From the NCBI GenBank assembly GCA_016721925.1, contig JADKHE010000013.1, forward strand, positions 434,001 through 498,000: a stretch of DNA of 64,000 nucleotides, read 5' to 3'. This DNA is from Candidatus Skiveiella danica (GTDB taxonomy: Bacteria; Pseudomonadota; Gammaproteobacteria; Burkholderiales; Burkholderiaceae_C). This document shows positions 10,064 through 19,318 of the stretch, one piece after another. Below the pieces are notes generated by a model. That model searched no databases. It had not been told where the DNA came from and was given only the letters and a program-made list of their open reading frames with translations. Position numbers and translations under genes: made by a program. Positions within the stretch are counted from its first letter, which is position 1. Each line of letters starts with the position of its first letter.

Positions 10064-10869
10064 GCCGCATCGAAGCCACGTTGGCGACCCTCAAAGCTCA
10101 AGGCCGCAAGGCCCTGATCCCGTACGTCATGGCTGGGTTTCCCTACGCCGATGTCACGCCGGACCTCATGCACGGGATGGTTGCCGCCGGGGCCGACATC
10201 ATCGAGCTTGGCGTTCCCTTCAGCGACCCGTCGGCGGACGGCCCGGTGATCCAGAAGGCTGGAGAAAAGGCGCTGGCCCTGGGGATCGGCACCACGCAGG
10301 TGCTGGCCATGGTGAAGGCATTCCGAACCACCGACAACCGCACGCCCGTGGTGCTGATGGGCTACGCCAACCCTGTGGAACGCTACGACCTGCGCCATGG
10401 AAAGGATGCGTTCATCCGTGATGCCTCAGCGGCCGGCGTCGACGGCGTGCTGGTGGTGGACTACCCACCAGAAGAATGCGTGGAATTCGCCGCCAAGCTG
10501 CGGGAACACGCCTTGGACCTGATCTTCCTGCTGGCCCCGACCTCCACCGACGAGCGCATGGCACAGGTCAACAGGGTCGCCAGCGGCTACGTCTATTACG
10601 TTTCGCTCAAGGGGGTGACCGGCGCCGGCACGCTGGACACCGGTGCCGTGGAGGCCATGTTGCCACGCATCCGCCGGCATGTGAGCCTGCCAGTCGGTGT
10701 GGGCTTCGGCATTCGCGATGCGGGTACGGCCCGCGCCGTCAGCCGCGTGGCCGACGCGGTGGTCATCGGCAGCCGGATCATTCAGCTGATCGAGCCTCAG
10801 CCGCGCGAGGCCGTGGTCGAGACGGCTGCCGCCTTCCTGCGGGACATCCGCTCGGCGCTGGACGCATAA
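10060..10869 (+). CDS. trpA: tryptophan synthase alpha chain
   Basis: TrpA cleaves indole-glycerol phosphate and channels indole to TrpB. The ATG that overlaps the trpB stop gives 269 residues starting [20 protein letters not shown], the family length. The catalytic glutamate is in [20 protein letters not shown] and the aspartate is near [14 protein letters not shown]. The phosphate-binding stretch KGVTGAG and [10 protein letters not shown] are present. accD follows 49 bases later, an order seen in many betaproteobacteria. Confidence 0.97.
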   Translation: MSRIEATLATLKAQGRKALIPYVMAGFPYADVTPDLMHGMVAAGADIIELGVPFSDPSADGPVIQKAGEKALALGIGTTQVLAMVKAFRTTDNRTPVVLMGYANPVERYDLRHGKDAFIRDASAAGVDGVLVVDYPPEECVEFAAKLREHALDLIFLLAPTSTDERMAQVNRVASGYVYYVSLKGVTGAGTLDTGAVEAMLPRIRRHVSLPVGVGFGIRDAGTARAVSRVADAVVIGSRIIQLIEPQPREAVVETAAAFLRDIRSALDA

Positions 10870-10918
10870 TTCGCCACGGCCTCTATGCCACTGATCCGAT
10901 CCCGTTGGAGACCCCCTC

Positions 10919-11791
10919 ATGAGCTGGCTTGAAAAACTGTTGCCCCCGAAGATTCAGAAGTCCGATCCGTCGGAACGTCGCAGCATCCCCGAGGGCCTAT
11001 GGATCAAATGCCCCAGTTGCGAGAGCGTGCTCTACAAGACCGACCTGGAACAGAACCAGAATGTCTGCCCCACATGCAGCCATCACCACCGGATTGGCGC
11101 GCGCGCACGCCTGAATGCGTTTCTGGATGGCGAGGGGCGCTATGAAATCGGCCAGGAGGTCCTCCCGGTTGATGCGCTCAAGTTCAAGGACAGCCGCAAG
11201 TACCCAGAGCGACTGAAGGAAGCCTTGGAAAACACGGGAGAAACCGACGCGCTGGTCGTGATTGGCGGCGCGGTTCACAGCATCAGCCTGGTGGCGGCCT
11301 GCTTTGAATTCGACTTCATGGGCGGCAGCATGGGCTCGGTGGTCGGGGAACGCTTTGTGCGCGGCGTGGAGACCGCCATCGAACAGAAAGTCCCCTTCGT
11401 TTGTTTCACCGCAACCGGGGGTGCGCGCATGCAGGAAGGTCTTTTGTCGCTGATGCAGATGGCCAAGACCAATGCCGCACTCACGCACCTCGCAAAGAAA
11501 GGCCTGCCCTACATCAGCGTACTGACCGATCCGACCATGGGCGGAGTGAGCGCGGGTTTCGCATTCCTTGGTGACGTGGTGATCGCCGAGCCCAAGGCAC
11601 TGATCGGATTTGCAGGGCCTCGGGTGATCGAATCCACGGTTCGCGTCACCTTGCCGGAAGGCTTCCAACGGGCCGAGTTCCTGCAGCAGAAAGGCGCCAT
11701 CGATTTCATCTGCGACCGTCGCGAGTTGCGCAAGACCATTGCCAATACCCTGGCCATGCTCCAGCGCCAGCCGGCCGACGCGGTCAGCTGA
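10919..11791 (+). CDS. accD: acetyl-CoA carboxylase carboxyltransferase subunit beta
   Basis: AccD and AccA transfer the carboxyl group from carboxybiotin to acetyl-CoA, the committed step of fatty-acid synthesis. The 290-residue protein starts [20 protein letters not shown] and has the N-terminal four-cysteine zinc ribbon in [20 protein letters not shown] followed by CPTC. The oxyanion regions [12 protein letters not shown] and [17 protein letters not shown] are clear. In relatives folC usually follows; here a minus-strand yggT comes next. Confidence 0.97.
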   Translation: MSWLEKLLPPKIQKSDPSERRSIPEGLWIKCPSCESVLYKTDLEQNQNVCPTCSHHHRIGARARLNAFLDGEGRYEIGQEVLPVDALKFKDSRKYPERLKEALENTGETDALVVIGGAVHSISLVAACFEFDFMGGSMGSVVGERFVRGVETAIEQKVPFVCFTATGGARMQEGLLSLMQMAKTNAALTHLAKKGLPYISVLTDPTMGGVSAGFAFLGDVVIAEPKALIGFAGPRVIESTVRVTLPEGFQRAEFLQQKGAIDFICDRRELRKTIANTLAMLQRQPADAVS

Positions 11792-11826
11792 GTCCCGCGC
11801 CGGCATTTCTCTCAACTGCGGGGCCG

Positions 11827-12375
11827 TCAGCGCAACATGGACTGCTGCAGCGACGCCAACACCATGGCGGCCACCTGCAGCACCACCAGCAGTACCAGTG
11901 GCGACAGATCGATGCCCCCAACCAGTGGAAGGATCCGGCGAAACGGCGCCAGGAAGGGCGCGCACAGGCGATCTATCACCGCACTGAGGGGTGAACCAGC
12001 CTGGGTCCACGACAGGATGGCATAGACAATGAGCAGCCCTGTCAGGCCGGAAATCGCCATCTGGACGAGGCCAAAAACCGCCAGTAGGGGTACCCAGCCC
12101 ACCGCGGCCAAGCCGCCGGCCAGCAACCACAGCAGACCGAACTGGGTCAGATTGAGCAGGTAGGCACCCACCAGGCTGGCCATATCCCAGCGCCCTGTAG
12201 ACGGCACCACCCGACGCAAATGCAGCACCAGCCCGTCCGTCAACGCAAACACGAAACGGCCCACCGGGTTGCCAAACGGAACCCGCTGGTGCTGCATGTA
12301 TAGCCGCAAGAGGCAGGCACCGCCGAACAGACTGGTGGCAACCTCGAGCACGAAGGAGATGATTTGATAAAGCAT
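11827..12375 (-). CDS. YggT-family membrane protein
   Basis: This 182-residue protein has two YggT repeats, each with hydrophobic helices: about residues 1-25 (MLYQIISFVLEVATSLFGGA), 66-85 (GAYLLNLTQFGLLWLLAGGL), 95-118 and 155-176. YggT proteins are small integral membrane proteins of unclear function, sometimes linked to osmotic tolerance or cell-division neighbours. FGNPVGRFVFALTDGLVLHL near the N-terminus resembles the family motif for the first repeat, and the second is in AGSPLSAVIDRLCAPFLAPF. It faces accD tail to tail and is divergent from the LON-domain gene. Confidence 0.88.
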   Translation of the reverse strand: MLYQIISFVLEVATSLFGGACLLRLYMQHQRVPFGNPVGRFVFALTDGLVLHLRRVVPSTGRWDMASLVGAYLLNLTQFGLLWLLAGGLAAVGWVPLLAVFGLVQMAISGLTGLLIVYAILSWTQAGSPLSAVIDRLCAPFLAPFRRILPLVGGIDLSPLVLLVVLQVAAMVLASLQQSMLR

Positions 12376-12456
12376 GGACGCTGTTAGGTGGGCTCGTGGG
12401 ATGATAGCGACAAGCCCCTGCGCCTGCGCGCCCGATGAACCTGAAGCAAGTCTGCA

Positions 12457-13095
12457 GTGTCCGAAACACTCACGCTGTCGTCCCTGCCCCTTTTTCCCCT
12501 GGGCACGGTGCTCTTCCCCGACGGCGTGCTGTTGCTACGCATCTTCGAGGTACGCTACCTCGACATGATCGGGAAATGCCACAAAGCCGGCGCGCCGTTT
12601 GGCGTGGTGACTTTGGCGCAGGGCGCCGAAGTCCGTCGACCCGGCGGTGGCGCGGAGGTTTTCTACAGCGTCGGGACGCTCGCCACCATCACGGCGCTTC
12701 AAACCCCTCAGCCCGGCCTGATGACGATCCGCTGCCACGGCGAACAGCGGTTCCGCATTTCCCGCTCCATGCAACTCAAGCACGGCCTGTGGATCGCCGA
12801 TGTCGGGCGGCTGGAGGACGACCTCACCGTCCCGGTCCCCGACGATCTGAAGGCCACCGCCGATGCCCTTGAGCGTCTGCTGGAATCCCTGAAAGCCCGC
12901 CAGACCCCTGACAACGCTCCCCCGCCGCTCCAGGGGCCGATGCGCTTTGACGACTGCGGCTGGCTGGCCAACCGCTGGTGCGAGATCCTGCCCTTGCCGC
13001 TGGAGCTGAAGCAGCGACTGATGCAGCTCGACAACCCGCTAGTGCGGCTGGAACTGGTCAACGACATCCTGCACAGAACCGGTATCACTGGCTGA
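12457..13095 (+). CDS. LON-substrate-binding-domain protein
   Basis: This is a 212-residue stand-alone LON N-terminal domain without the ATPase or protease parts. It starts from GTG as MSETLTLSSLPLFPLGTVLF and continues PDGVLLLRIFEVRYLDMI, the typical beginning of the domain. GAPFGVVTLAQG and TIRCHGEQRFRI also match. Such proteins are widespread and poorly characterised; a role in substrate or partner binding is only inferred. It is divergently placed from yggT with 81 bases between, and convergent with the glycan locus. Confidence 0.88.
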   Translation: MSETLTLSSLPLFPLGTVLFPDGVLLLRIFEVRYLDMIGKCHKAGAPFGVVTLAQGAEVRRPGGGAEVFYSVGTLATITALQTPQPGLMTIRCHGEQRFRISRSMQLKHGLWIADVGRLEDDLTVPVPDDLKATADALERLLESLKARQTPDNAPPPLQGPMRFDDCGWLANRWCEILPLPLELKQRLMQLDNPLVRLELVNDILHRTGITG

Positions 13096-13111
13096 GGTTT
13101 TCTCAGTTTCA

Positions 13112-13141
13112 ATAGCTGGAAATGACCATAAGATGCCGGAT
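13112..13141 (+). repeat. dispersed 30-base element, copy 3 (between LON gene and glycan locus)
   Basis: ATAGC and GACC are intact at the standard spacing; the last block reads TGCCGGAT, so it is degenerate. It lies between two convergent genes, 16 bases after the LON-gene stop. Confidence 0.6.
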
Positions 13142-13162
13142 TGATAGCGTCCCTGTCAGAAA

Positions 13163-14971
13163 TCAAGCCTGAAAGGTGTACTCGGGCACCTGGTGTCGCA
13201 GCCAGTCGCGCAACAACGCCCGGTCAGGCGCCGGCCCAACGGTTTCAATCCACTGAAGCACCTCGGCCGCCACGACAACCTGCTGGCCACTCGTGATGGC
13301 CACGCGCAGCTTGGGGTGCGGTGTCGGCGCAGTGGTCTCATCGTTGGCCAGCAGCTCCTCGTACAGCTTCTCGCCGGGCCGCAGCCCGGTAAACGCGATT
13401 GGAATGTCCTGCTCGGTCTTGCCCGAGAGACGAATCAACATGCGCGCAAGCTCCACGATCTTCACGGGCTCACCCATGTCCAGCACGAAGATCTGGCCCG
13501 ACCGCCCCATCAGCCCGGCCTGGAGCACCAGCTGCGCGGCCTCGGGGATCGTCATGAAATAGCGGACGATGTCCGGGTGGGTCACGGTGACCGGCCCGCC
13601 GCGCGCGATCTGGGCCGTGAACAGCGGGACCACCGAACCCGATGAATCCAGCACATTGCCAAAGCGCACGGACACGTACTCGGTTGCCGTGAACTCCGCC
13701 GCCACGCCCTGCACCACCAGTTCGGCCATGCGCTTGGTCGCGCCCATCACGTTGGTCGGGTTGACCGCCTTGTCGGTGGAAATCATGACGAAGCGCTTCG
13801 CCCGGCACTGACCCGCCACCCGCGCCGCATGCAAGGTACCCAGCACGTTGGTACGCAGGGCCTCGATCTCGTTGAGTTCCTCCATCAGCGGCACGTGCTT
13901 GTAGGCCGCCGCATGGAAAACTACCGACGGTTTGTTCGCCTGGGCGATCGCCTCCAGCCGGGCCGACTCGCGCACGTTGGCCGTGTAGTAAATGCCCTGC
14001 ATCTGCGGATGCGCCGCGCGAAGCTCCTGCTCCAGCTGGTAGATCGCGTATTCGGACACATCCACGCAGACCAGGCGCGAAACACCAAAGCGGGCGATCT
14101 GCCGGCACAGTTCCGAGCCGATGGAACCACCAGCGCCGGTGACAAGTACGGTCTGGCCCGAAAGCAGCTCAGAAAGACCCTTGACGTCAAGCTGCACCGG
14201 GTCGCGGCCCAACAGGTCTTCAAGTTCGACTTTGCGCGGACTGGGCCCCTCCTGCCGCAGCCATTCATCGGCCCGTGGCAGCGTCATGAGCGACAGCCCA
14301 GCCTCGGCGGATCGCAACAAGACATCGCGCCGTCCAGGCGCCCCTGGCGCAATGGCCATCAAGGCGGTATGAACCCCCACCTCCTCGGCAATATCTGCCA
14401 GATTGTTCACGCTGCCCAGTACCTCCACGCCTTGCAGGGATCGCCCTTGCTCCGCCAGCACCGGCGAAACAATCCCCGCAGCGCGCCAGTTGCCCGACCC
14501 CTTGAGTGTGCGCAAGGCGTCCGCCGCATCCTGCAATGTGCCGACAATCAACAGCGGTCGCTCACCCGCAGAGGGGGTGGTGCGCTCTGAAAAGGTGCGC
14601 CACCCTGCGCGGGCCGCCCCCAGAAACACCAGCACAAGGAGAGGATGAAGCACCAGCACAGAGCGGGGGAAGTTGGGGAACCTTAGCATCAGCAAGACAG
14701 CGGCCAAGATCAGCCCGCCGAGGAGTACGCCGGCGCCGAGTTGGCGCAACTCCGGCAAGCCGATATAACTCCAGACATGCCGATACACCCGCGAGATCAG
14801 CAGGCCCAGCGCATAGCACGGCAGCACCCAACCTGTAGTCTGCACGGCGAGTGCCTCGAACTCCGGCGGAATGTCGAGGTTGAAGCGCAGCCAGAACGCC
14901 GCCCACCACGCCAGCAGCACCAGCGCCATGTCCACCAGCAACAGCAGCAGGGACTCCTTACGCAAGGGCAT
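13163..14971 (-). CDS. membrane-bound UDP-HexNAc 4,6-dehydratase, PglF/WbpM family
   Basis: The 602-residue protein has four N-terminal membrane helices (about residues 6-28, 43-62, 79-97 and 104-121), a CoA/NAD-binding-like middle domain, and a C-terminal SDR domain. The NAD motif TGAGGSIG is at 278-285. The active site shows STDK at 398-401 and a methionine at 409 with lysine at 413 (M-x3-K), the Tyr-to-Met replacement typical of WbpM/PglF/CapD. It would form the UDP-4-keto-6-deoxy sugar from UDP-GlcNAc. The ATG at 14971 overlaps the preceding aminotransferase gene by 14 bases; a start at 14998 is possible but less family-like. It is the last gene of the glycan locus. Confidence 0.93.
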   Translation of the reverse strand: MPLRKESLLLLLVDMALVLLAWWAAFWLRFNLDIPPEFEALAVQTTGWVLPCYALGLLISRVYRHVWSYIGLPELRQLGAGVLLGGLILAAVLLMLRFPNFPRSVLVLHPLLVLVFLGAARAGWRTFSERTTPSAGERPLLIVGTLQDAADALRTLKGSGNWRAAGIVSPVLAEQGRSLQGVEVLGSVNNLADIAEEVGVHTALMAIAPGAPGRRDVLLRSAEAGLSLMTLPRADEWLRQEGPSPRKVELEDLLGRDPVQLDVKGLSELLSGQTVLVTGAGGSIGSELCRQIARFGVSRLVCVDVSEYAIYQLEQELRAAHPQMQGIYYTANVRESARLEAIAQANKPSVVFHAAAYKHVPLMEELNEIEALRTNVLGTLHAARVAGQCRAKRFVMISTDKAVNPTNVMGATKRMAELVVQGVAAEFTATEYVSVRFGNVLDSSGSVVPLFTAQIARGGPVTVTHPDIVRYFMTIPEAAQLVLQAGLMGRSGQIFVLDMGEPVKIVELARMLIRLSGKTEQDIPIAFTGLRPGEKLYEELLANDETTAPTPHPKLRVAITSGQQVVVAAEVLQWIETVGPAPDRALLRDWLRHQVPEYTFQA

Positions 14972-16463
14972 GCCGATCCTCGGCCATCGCCAGGGCACGC
15001 CGCAACAACTGGATCACGCGATACTGCTGCTGCGGCGTCAGGTTGGAGCCCGACGGCAGACAAATGCCGGATTCAAACAGTCGCGCCGAAACATCCACAG
15101 AAACCCGGTGCGCAAAATACGGCGCGCCGTCAAACAGCGGTTGCAGATGCATCGGCTTCCAGACCGGCCGCGCTTCAATGGCGTGGCGCTCCAGGAATTT
15201 CATGATCAGGTCGCATTTGAGGGCCGCCTCCGGGCCGTCCAGCGTGAAGCAGGTCAGCCAGCGCGTGGAATGGTAGCCCGGCGGCTCGGGCATCCACTGC
15301 AGTTGCGCCTGGTCGGCCAGAGCCGCCCGATAGCGGTCAAACACCTGGCGCCGTTGCGCCACGCGCTGCTCCAGAACCCGCAACTGTCCGCGGCCGATGC
15401 CCGCCAGCACGTTGCTCATGCGGTAGTTGAAACCCACCTCCACATGTTCGTAGTGGCGCGCCGGTTCACGCGCCTGGGTGGCGAGCTTGCGCGCGCGCAC
15501 CACCAGATCGGGATCATCGGCCACCAGCATGCCGCCGCCCGAGGTGGTAATGATCTTGTTGCCATTGAAGGAGTACACCGCCAGGCGGCCGAAAGTACCG
15601 CTGGACCGTCCCTTGTAGCGCGCACCGAGAGACTCGGCCGCATCCTCGAGGATGGGCACGCCATAATTTTCACAAATCGGCGCCAGGGCATCCATGTCAG
15701 CGCTCTGGCCGTACAGGTTGACGACGATGACGCAGCGCGGCAGGCGATTCTCGCGCCGTGCCCAGTCAAAGGCACGCTCCAGCGCGACTGGCGACATGTT
15801 CCAGGTTTCGGGCTCCGAATCGATGAACACCGGCCGCGCACCGCAGTAGAGTATGGGGTTGCAACTGCCGACAAAGGTCAGCGAGGAGCAGAACACCGTG
15901 TCGCCAGGTTGCACACCGAGCAGCAGCAGGCCCAGGTGGATTGCCGCCGTGCCCGAGCTCAGGGCCGCGGCATGACCGACGCCGACGTGCGCGGCGAGTT
16001 CGCGCTCGAAACCATCCACGTGCGGGCCGAGTGGTGCGATCCAGTTAGTCTGGAAGGCGTTCTCGACAAAGGCGGCTTCCTCGTCGCCCAGGTGCGGCGA
16101 CGACAGCCAGATGCGCTGCGAAAGTTCGCGGCGAAGCACCAGATCGACCGGCCGCCCCGCGCCATCCACCACGGGAACATGGTCTATCTGGTGGGCATCC
16201 ATCAGCGCCAGAACAGCGGGGGCGGCGACATCCTCACCGACGGTGAGAGCGGCTTGTTCGGGCAGGGCTGCCACCGTCAGCTCATCGCCCAGCTGCTGCA
16301 GCCGCGCCCGGCGCAGGTCACCATCGGTCAGCGTGCGCGCAAGCCGACCGTCCTCCCACAGCACCAGAAGGATGCCGCGTGCGGTCTGATCCATGCGTTG
16401 CAAGGCATCGTGCAGCGTACAGTCGGGCTGCACGCACAGGGCCCTGAAATCGTTGCTGTTCAT
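14958..16463 (-). CDS. CBS-domain / DegT-DnrJ-EryC1 sugar aminotransferase fusion
   Basis: Residues 1-117 look like a CBS-domain pair (VLWEDGRLARTLTDGDLRRA, then QIDHVPVVDGAGRPVDLVLR). Residues 118-501 are a PLP-dependent sugar aminotransferase of the PglE/LegC type. The PLP lysine is expected at 303 in YSFNGNKIITTSGGGML, and the pyridine-nitrogen aspartate at 274 in LEDAAESLG. It should transaminate the 4-keto sugar made by the dehydratase. Related CBS pairs are familiar on the PtmE-type nucleotidyltransferase of GDP-legionaminic pathways, not normally on the aminotransferase. The start overlaps the acetyltransferase stop by 4 bases. Enzyme class is secure; the regulatory role of the CBS part is inferred. 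Confidence 0.9.
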   Translation of the reverse strand: MNSNDFRALCVQPDCTLHDALQRMDQTARGILLVLWEDGRLARTLTDGDLRRARLQQLGDELTVAALPEQAALTVGEDVAAPAVLALMDAHQIDHVPVVDGAGRPVDLVLRRELSQRIWLSSPHLGDEEAAFVENAFQTNWIAPLGPHVDGFERELAAHVGVGHAAALSSGTAAIHLGLLLLGVQPGDTVFCSSLTFVGSCNPILYCGARPVFIDSEPETWNMSPVALERAFDWARRENRLPRCVIVVNLYGQSADMDALAPICENYGVPILEDAAESLGARYKGRSSGTFGRLAVYSFNGNKIITTSGGGMLVADDPDLVVRARKLATQAREPARHYEHVEVGFNYRMSNVLAGIGRGQLRVLEQRVAQRRQVFDRYRAALADQAQLQWMPEPPGYHSTRWLTCFTLDGPEAALKCDLIMKFLERHAIEARPVWKPMHLQPLFDGAPYFAHRVSVDVSARLFESGICLPSGSNLTPQQQYRVIQLLRRALAMAEDRHALA

Positions 16464-17170
16464 CCGATTTTCCTTGCTGGAACACCCACATAGGTCCCCG
16501 CCGAAAGCAGTGGCGCCCGCACCACGGCACCTGCGCCGACCACCACGTCGTCGGCTATCACGATCCCCGGCAGCACCACCGCGCTGGCGCCGACCAGCAC
16601 GCGTTGTCCGACGCGCACCGAACCGCCGAGCGTCGCGTTCGGCGCCACATGGCAGAACGCGCCAAGCTGCACGTCATGATCGACGACGGCGCCATGATTC
16701 ACGATCACGCCCATTTCCAGCAACGCACCAGGACCCACAATGGCGCCAGCCGCCACAAAACAGCCGCGGCCGATGGCGGCTAGCGGCGATACCATCGCAG
16801 CCGGATGCATCACGGTCGCCAGGCGTTCATGGCCCCATGCGCCGGCTTCCTTCTCCCGAGCTGCATTGCTGCCAATGGCGATGTGAACGGCTGAAAGATC
16901 CCTCAGCATCGCGTCGCCGACAAGCAGCAAGTCCACCCCCGGCACCAGTTCGCCACGGCAACGCAAGGGATCACGGTCGGAGCCGAAGATCCGCCCTCGC
17001 CCCTCGCACAGGAGCGCCGCATCGGCCACCACGCGGGCATGGCCGCCCGCGCCGAACAGCAGCAGCGACGCAGGCGCTGCTGCCGCAGCAGGCAGGGGAT
17101 GGGGGGCGAATGGCGCAGGCACGACGGAAGGGCTGTCAGTAGGTATTGGTTTTTTCGAGGACGGAGGCAT
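16460..17170 (-). CDS. PglD/NeuD-like sugar O/N-acyltransferase
   Basis: This protein has an N-terminal Rossmann-like sugar-binding part (LLLFGAGGHARVVADAALLC) and a C-terminal left-handed beta-helix of hexapeptide repeats (GRGCFVAAGAIVGPGALLEM onward), the architecture of PglD and NeuD. The likely catalytic histidine lies in VNHGAVVDHDVQLG. Next to the aminotransferase it most likely N-acetylates the 4-amino sugar to give UDP-di-N-acetylbacillosamine. The ATG at 17170 gives 236 residues and overlaps the NeuC-like gene by 35 bases; a GTG at 17122 would remove the overlap and the low-complexity leader. The start is therefore uncertain. Confidence 0.88.
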   Translation of the reverse strand: MPPSSKKPIPTDSPSVVPAPFAPHPLPAAAAAPASLLLFGAGGHARVVADAALLCEGRGRIFGSDRDPLRCRGELVPGVDLLLVGDAMLRDLSAVHIAIGSNAAREKEAGAWGHERLATVMHPAAMVSPLAAIGRGCFVAAGAIVGPGALLEMGVIVNHGAVVDHDVQLGAFCHVAPNATLGGSVRVGQRVLVGASAVVLPGIVIADDVVVGAGAVVRAPLLSAGTYVGVPARKIG

Positions 17171-18281
17171 CGAGCGGCAGGCTCGGCAACAGCGTGGCGA
17201 TGCGCTCGCCGGCCCGACCATCCCCATATCGATTGTCACACGCCCACCGGCCATGCGCGATCGCCACCTGCAGTGCGGCGGCTATGGTGACGGCTCCGTT
17301 ACCCACATCGGTCACGTTCGCATTGCGTTCGCGCAGCCGCTGCCGGTCGCCCACATTGACCACTGGCGTGCCAAAAGACGCCGCCTCAATGATGCCGGCC
17401 GACGAATTGCCCACCATCACAGTGCAGTGGCGCATCGCGGCGCAAAACACTGGGCGGGCCAGGTGCTTCACCCGGCGAGAGCCACTCGGCAACGCCAGCG
17501 CATCGAGCGCGCGCAGCACCTCGAGCGAGCCGGCATCGGCATTGGGTTCGAGCCACAGCACCGGCAGGTTCACGTCCGACAACGCCTGCAGCATCGCTGC
17601 GGTCTGCGCGTAGGCATCGCCGGCCTGCTGCACCACCGGGTGGAACACCGCCAGCGCGAACGCTCCTTCCTTCGGCAGGCCGAGCCTCGCACGGCATTCC
17701 TGCGCGTCCATTGCGGCGTCGGCCTCGAGCCCGTCGAGGCCCGGCGCGCCGGTGACAAAGATGCGTTGCGGCGCTTCGCCCATGCGGATCAATCGTTCCC
17801 GCGATTCACGGGTGGCAACCAGGTGATACCCGCTCAGCTTGGAGATCGCATGGCGCACCGGCTCATCCACGGTGCCCGAGCGCTCGCCCCCATGCACATG
17901 CACGCAGACGATGCCAAGATGCAGTGCGGCGATCGCACCGGCCAGCATTTCGCCACGGTCGCCGAGCAGCAACAGCATGTCGGGCCGCTCGCGCACCAGA
18001 AGATCCGTGACGCCCTTGAGGCATTCCCCGACACCGGCCGCCATGCTCTGTGGCGTCCGGCTGCCCACGTCCACCGCAATCTCCCCGCACACCTCAAAGC
18101 CCGCGCCGCGAATCTCGTCCACGGTATGGCCGTAACGTGCGTCCAGGTGCATGCCCGTCACGGCCACGCCCAGATCGAACTCCAGCGCCAGGCGCTGCAG
18201 CGTGGATTTCATCAAGCCGAAGTCGGCGCGCGTGCCGCTCAGGTAGACCAGCTTGCGCCGATGGGCAGACGGGCTCGGCAT
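17136..18281 (-). CDS. hydrolysing UDP-sugar 2-epimerase, NeuC/LegG-like
   Basis: The 381-residue protein belongs to the UDP-GlcNAc 2-epimerase family in its hydrolysing NeuC/LegG form. It shows LSGTRADFGLMKSTLQRLAL near the N-terminus, HGGERSGTVDEPVRHAISKL in the middle and GNSSAGIIEAASFGTPVVNV with RQRLRERNANV near the end. In this setting it would convert UDP-di-N-acetylbacillosamine to free 2,4-diacetamido-2,4,6-trideoxymannose, the substrate of the synthase next door. The substrate (diacetamido versus plain GlcNAc) is inferred from neighbouring PglF/PglE/PglD-like genes. It starts within a TGATG overlap with the neuB-like gene. Confidence 0.9.
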   Translation of the reverse strand: MPSPSAHRRKLVYLSGTRADFGLMKSTLQRLALEFDLGVAVTGMHLDARYGHTVDEIRGAGFEVCGEIAVDVGSRTPQSMAAGVGECLKGVTDLLVRERPDMLLLLGDRGEMLAGAIAALHLGIVCVHVHGGERSGTVDEPVRHAISKLSGYHLVATRESRERLIRMGEAPQRIFVTGAPGLDGLEADAAMDAQECRARLGLPKEGAFALAVFHPVVQQAGDAYAQTAAMLQALSDVNLPVLWLEPNADAGSLEVLRALDALALPSGSRRVKHLARPVFCAAMRHCTVMVGNSSAGIIEAASFGTPVVNVGDRQRLRERNANVTDVGNGAVTIAAALQVAIAHGRWACDNRYGDGRAGERIATLLPSLPLDASVLEKTNTY

Positions 18282-19318
18282 CAGCGGGGGGCCGTCTCGA
18301 TGTGATCCCACTGCAGAACGGCGCCCGGACCCATCGCCTGGCGCACGCGCCGCCCCACCAGCCCCGGCAGTTCGCGCGGGGCAATGCCGGTCGCCGGGCG
18401 CCGGCAGGCCAGCATCCCGGCGGTCAGCACCGTGCCTGCCGCAATGGCCTGGGTCGTCACGACGCTGCGTCGCGCCACCCGGGCCGTGTCCAGTTCGTCG
18501 GCGCGCGGCGCCTTGACGCCATCGCCCAGCATGGCGCTGACCCGGCGAATGCCGTGCACCATGCGGGCAAAGTCATCGGGCTCCAGCGAGGCACTATGGT
18601 CCGGGCCGGGCATGGCGCAGTCCAGCGTCAGGTGCTTCTCGATCACCGTGGCGCCCAGCGCCACTGCCGCCAGCGGCGCTTCGATGCCGAGACTGTGGTC
18701 CGAATACCCGATGGCCACGCCCAGCTTCTCGGCCATCTGGCGCATGGCGCTGAGATTCAGGGCTTCGTCAGGCGCCGGATAGGCCGAGGTGCAATGCAGC
18801 ACGACCACCGCGTCCAGATGACCGCGGGCCGCCCGCACCCAGCCGACCGCTTCGATGATTTCCTCCATCGTGGCCATGCCCGTGGACATGAGCAGCGGCA
18901 GCTTCGTGGCGGCGGCGTGCTCCACCAGGGCGCGATGGGTCAGTTCGCCTGAAGACAACTTGAGCCGCTTCACGCCCAGTCCGACCAGCAAATCCACCGC
19001 ATCGACGGAGAACGGGGTCGAGAAGAACTCAATGCCGATGCTGTCGCAATGCGCCTTGATCAGCTGATGCTGTTGCAAAGACAGCTCCAGCCGCTGCAGC
19101 ATGACGAACTGGTCGACTTCGCCGGTCTCGCGGGCCTGGTATTGCGCCGTCGGTGCGCCAGGCACGACGAGATCCTCGGCGCGAAACGTCTGGAACTTGA
19201 CGGCATCGGCACCGGCCTGCCGCGCGGCGTCACACAGGCGCAGGGCCAGTGCCAGATCCCCATTGTGGTTGACGCCGGCTTCGGCGATGACGAACACTGG
19301 CGGGACGGTTGCAATCAT
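18281..19318 (-). CDS. N-acylneuraminate / legionaminate synthase, NeuB family
   Basis: The NeuB family condenses phosphoenolpyruvate with a six-carbon amino sugar to make a nine-carbon nonulosonic acid. The 345-residue protein begins with VFVIAEAGVNHNGDLALALR and has VKFQTFRAEDLV, a TIM-barrel core including FFSTPFSVDAVDLL and STGMATMEEI. The C-terminal SAF antifreeze-like domain is at about residues 285-345 (RRSVVTTQAIAAGTVLTAGM). Overlaps with both neighbours (4 bases upstream, 1 base downstream) argue for one transcript. With the flanking genes, a legionaminic-type product is more likely than sialic acid. Confidence 0.92.
   Translation of the reverse strand: MIATVPPVFVIAEAGVNHNGDLALALRLCDAARQAGADAVKFQTFRAEDLVVPGAPTAQYQARETGEVDQFVMLQRLELSLQQHQLIKAHCDSIGIEFFSTPFSVDAVDLLVGLGVKRLKLSSGELTHRALVEHAAATKLPLLMSTGMATMEEIIEAVGWVRAARGHLDAVVVLHCTSAYPAPDEALNLSAMRQMAEKLGVAIGYSDHSLGIEAPLAAVALGATVIEKHLTLDCAMPGPDHSASLEPDDFARMVHGIRRVSAMLGDGVKAPRADELDTARVARRSVVTTQAIAAGTVLTAGMLACRRPATGIAPRELPGLVGRRVRQAMGPGAVLQWDHIETAPR

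Noticed and set aside
12180..12215. GGGCGCTGGGA on the minus strand in yggT as an element copy
   Set aside because: Neither ATAGC nor GACC occurs at the right distance.
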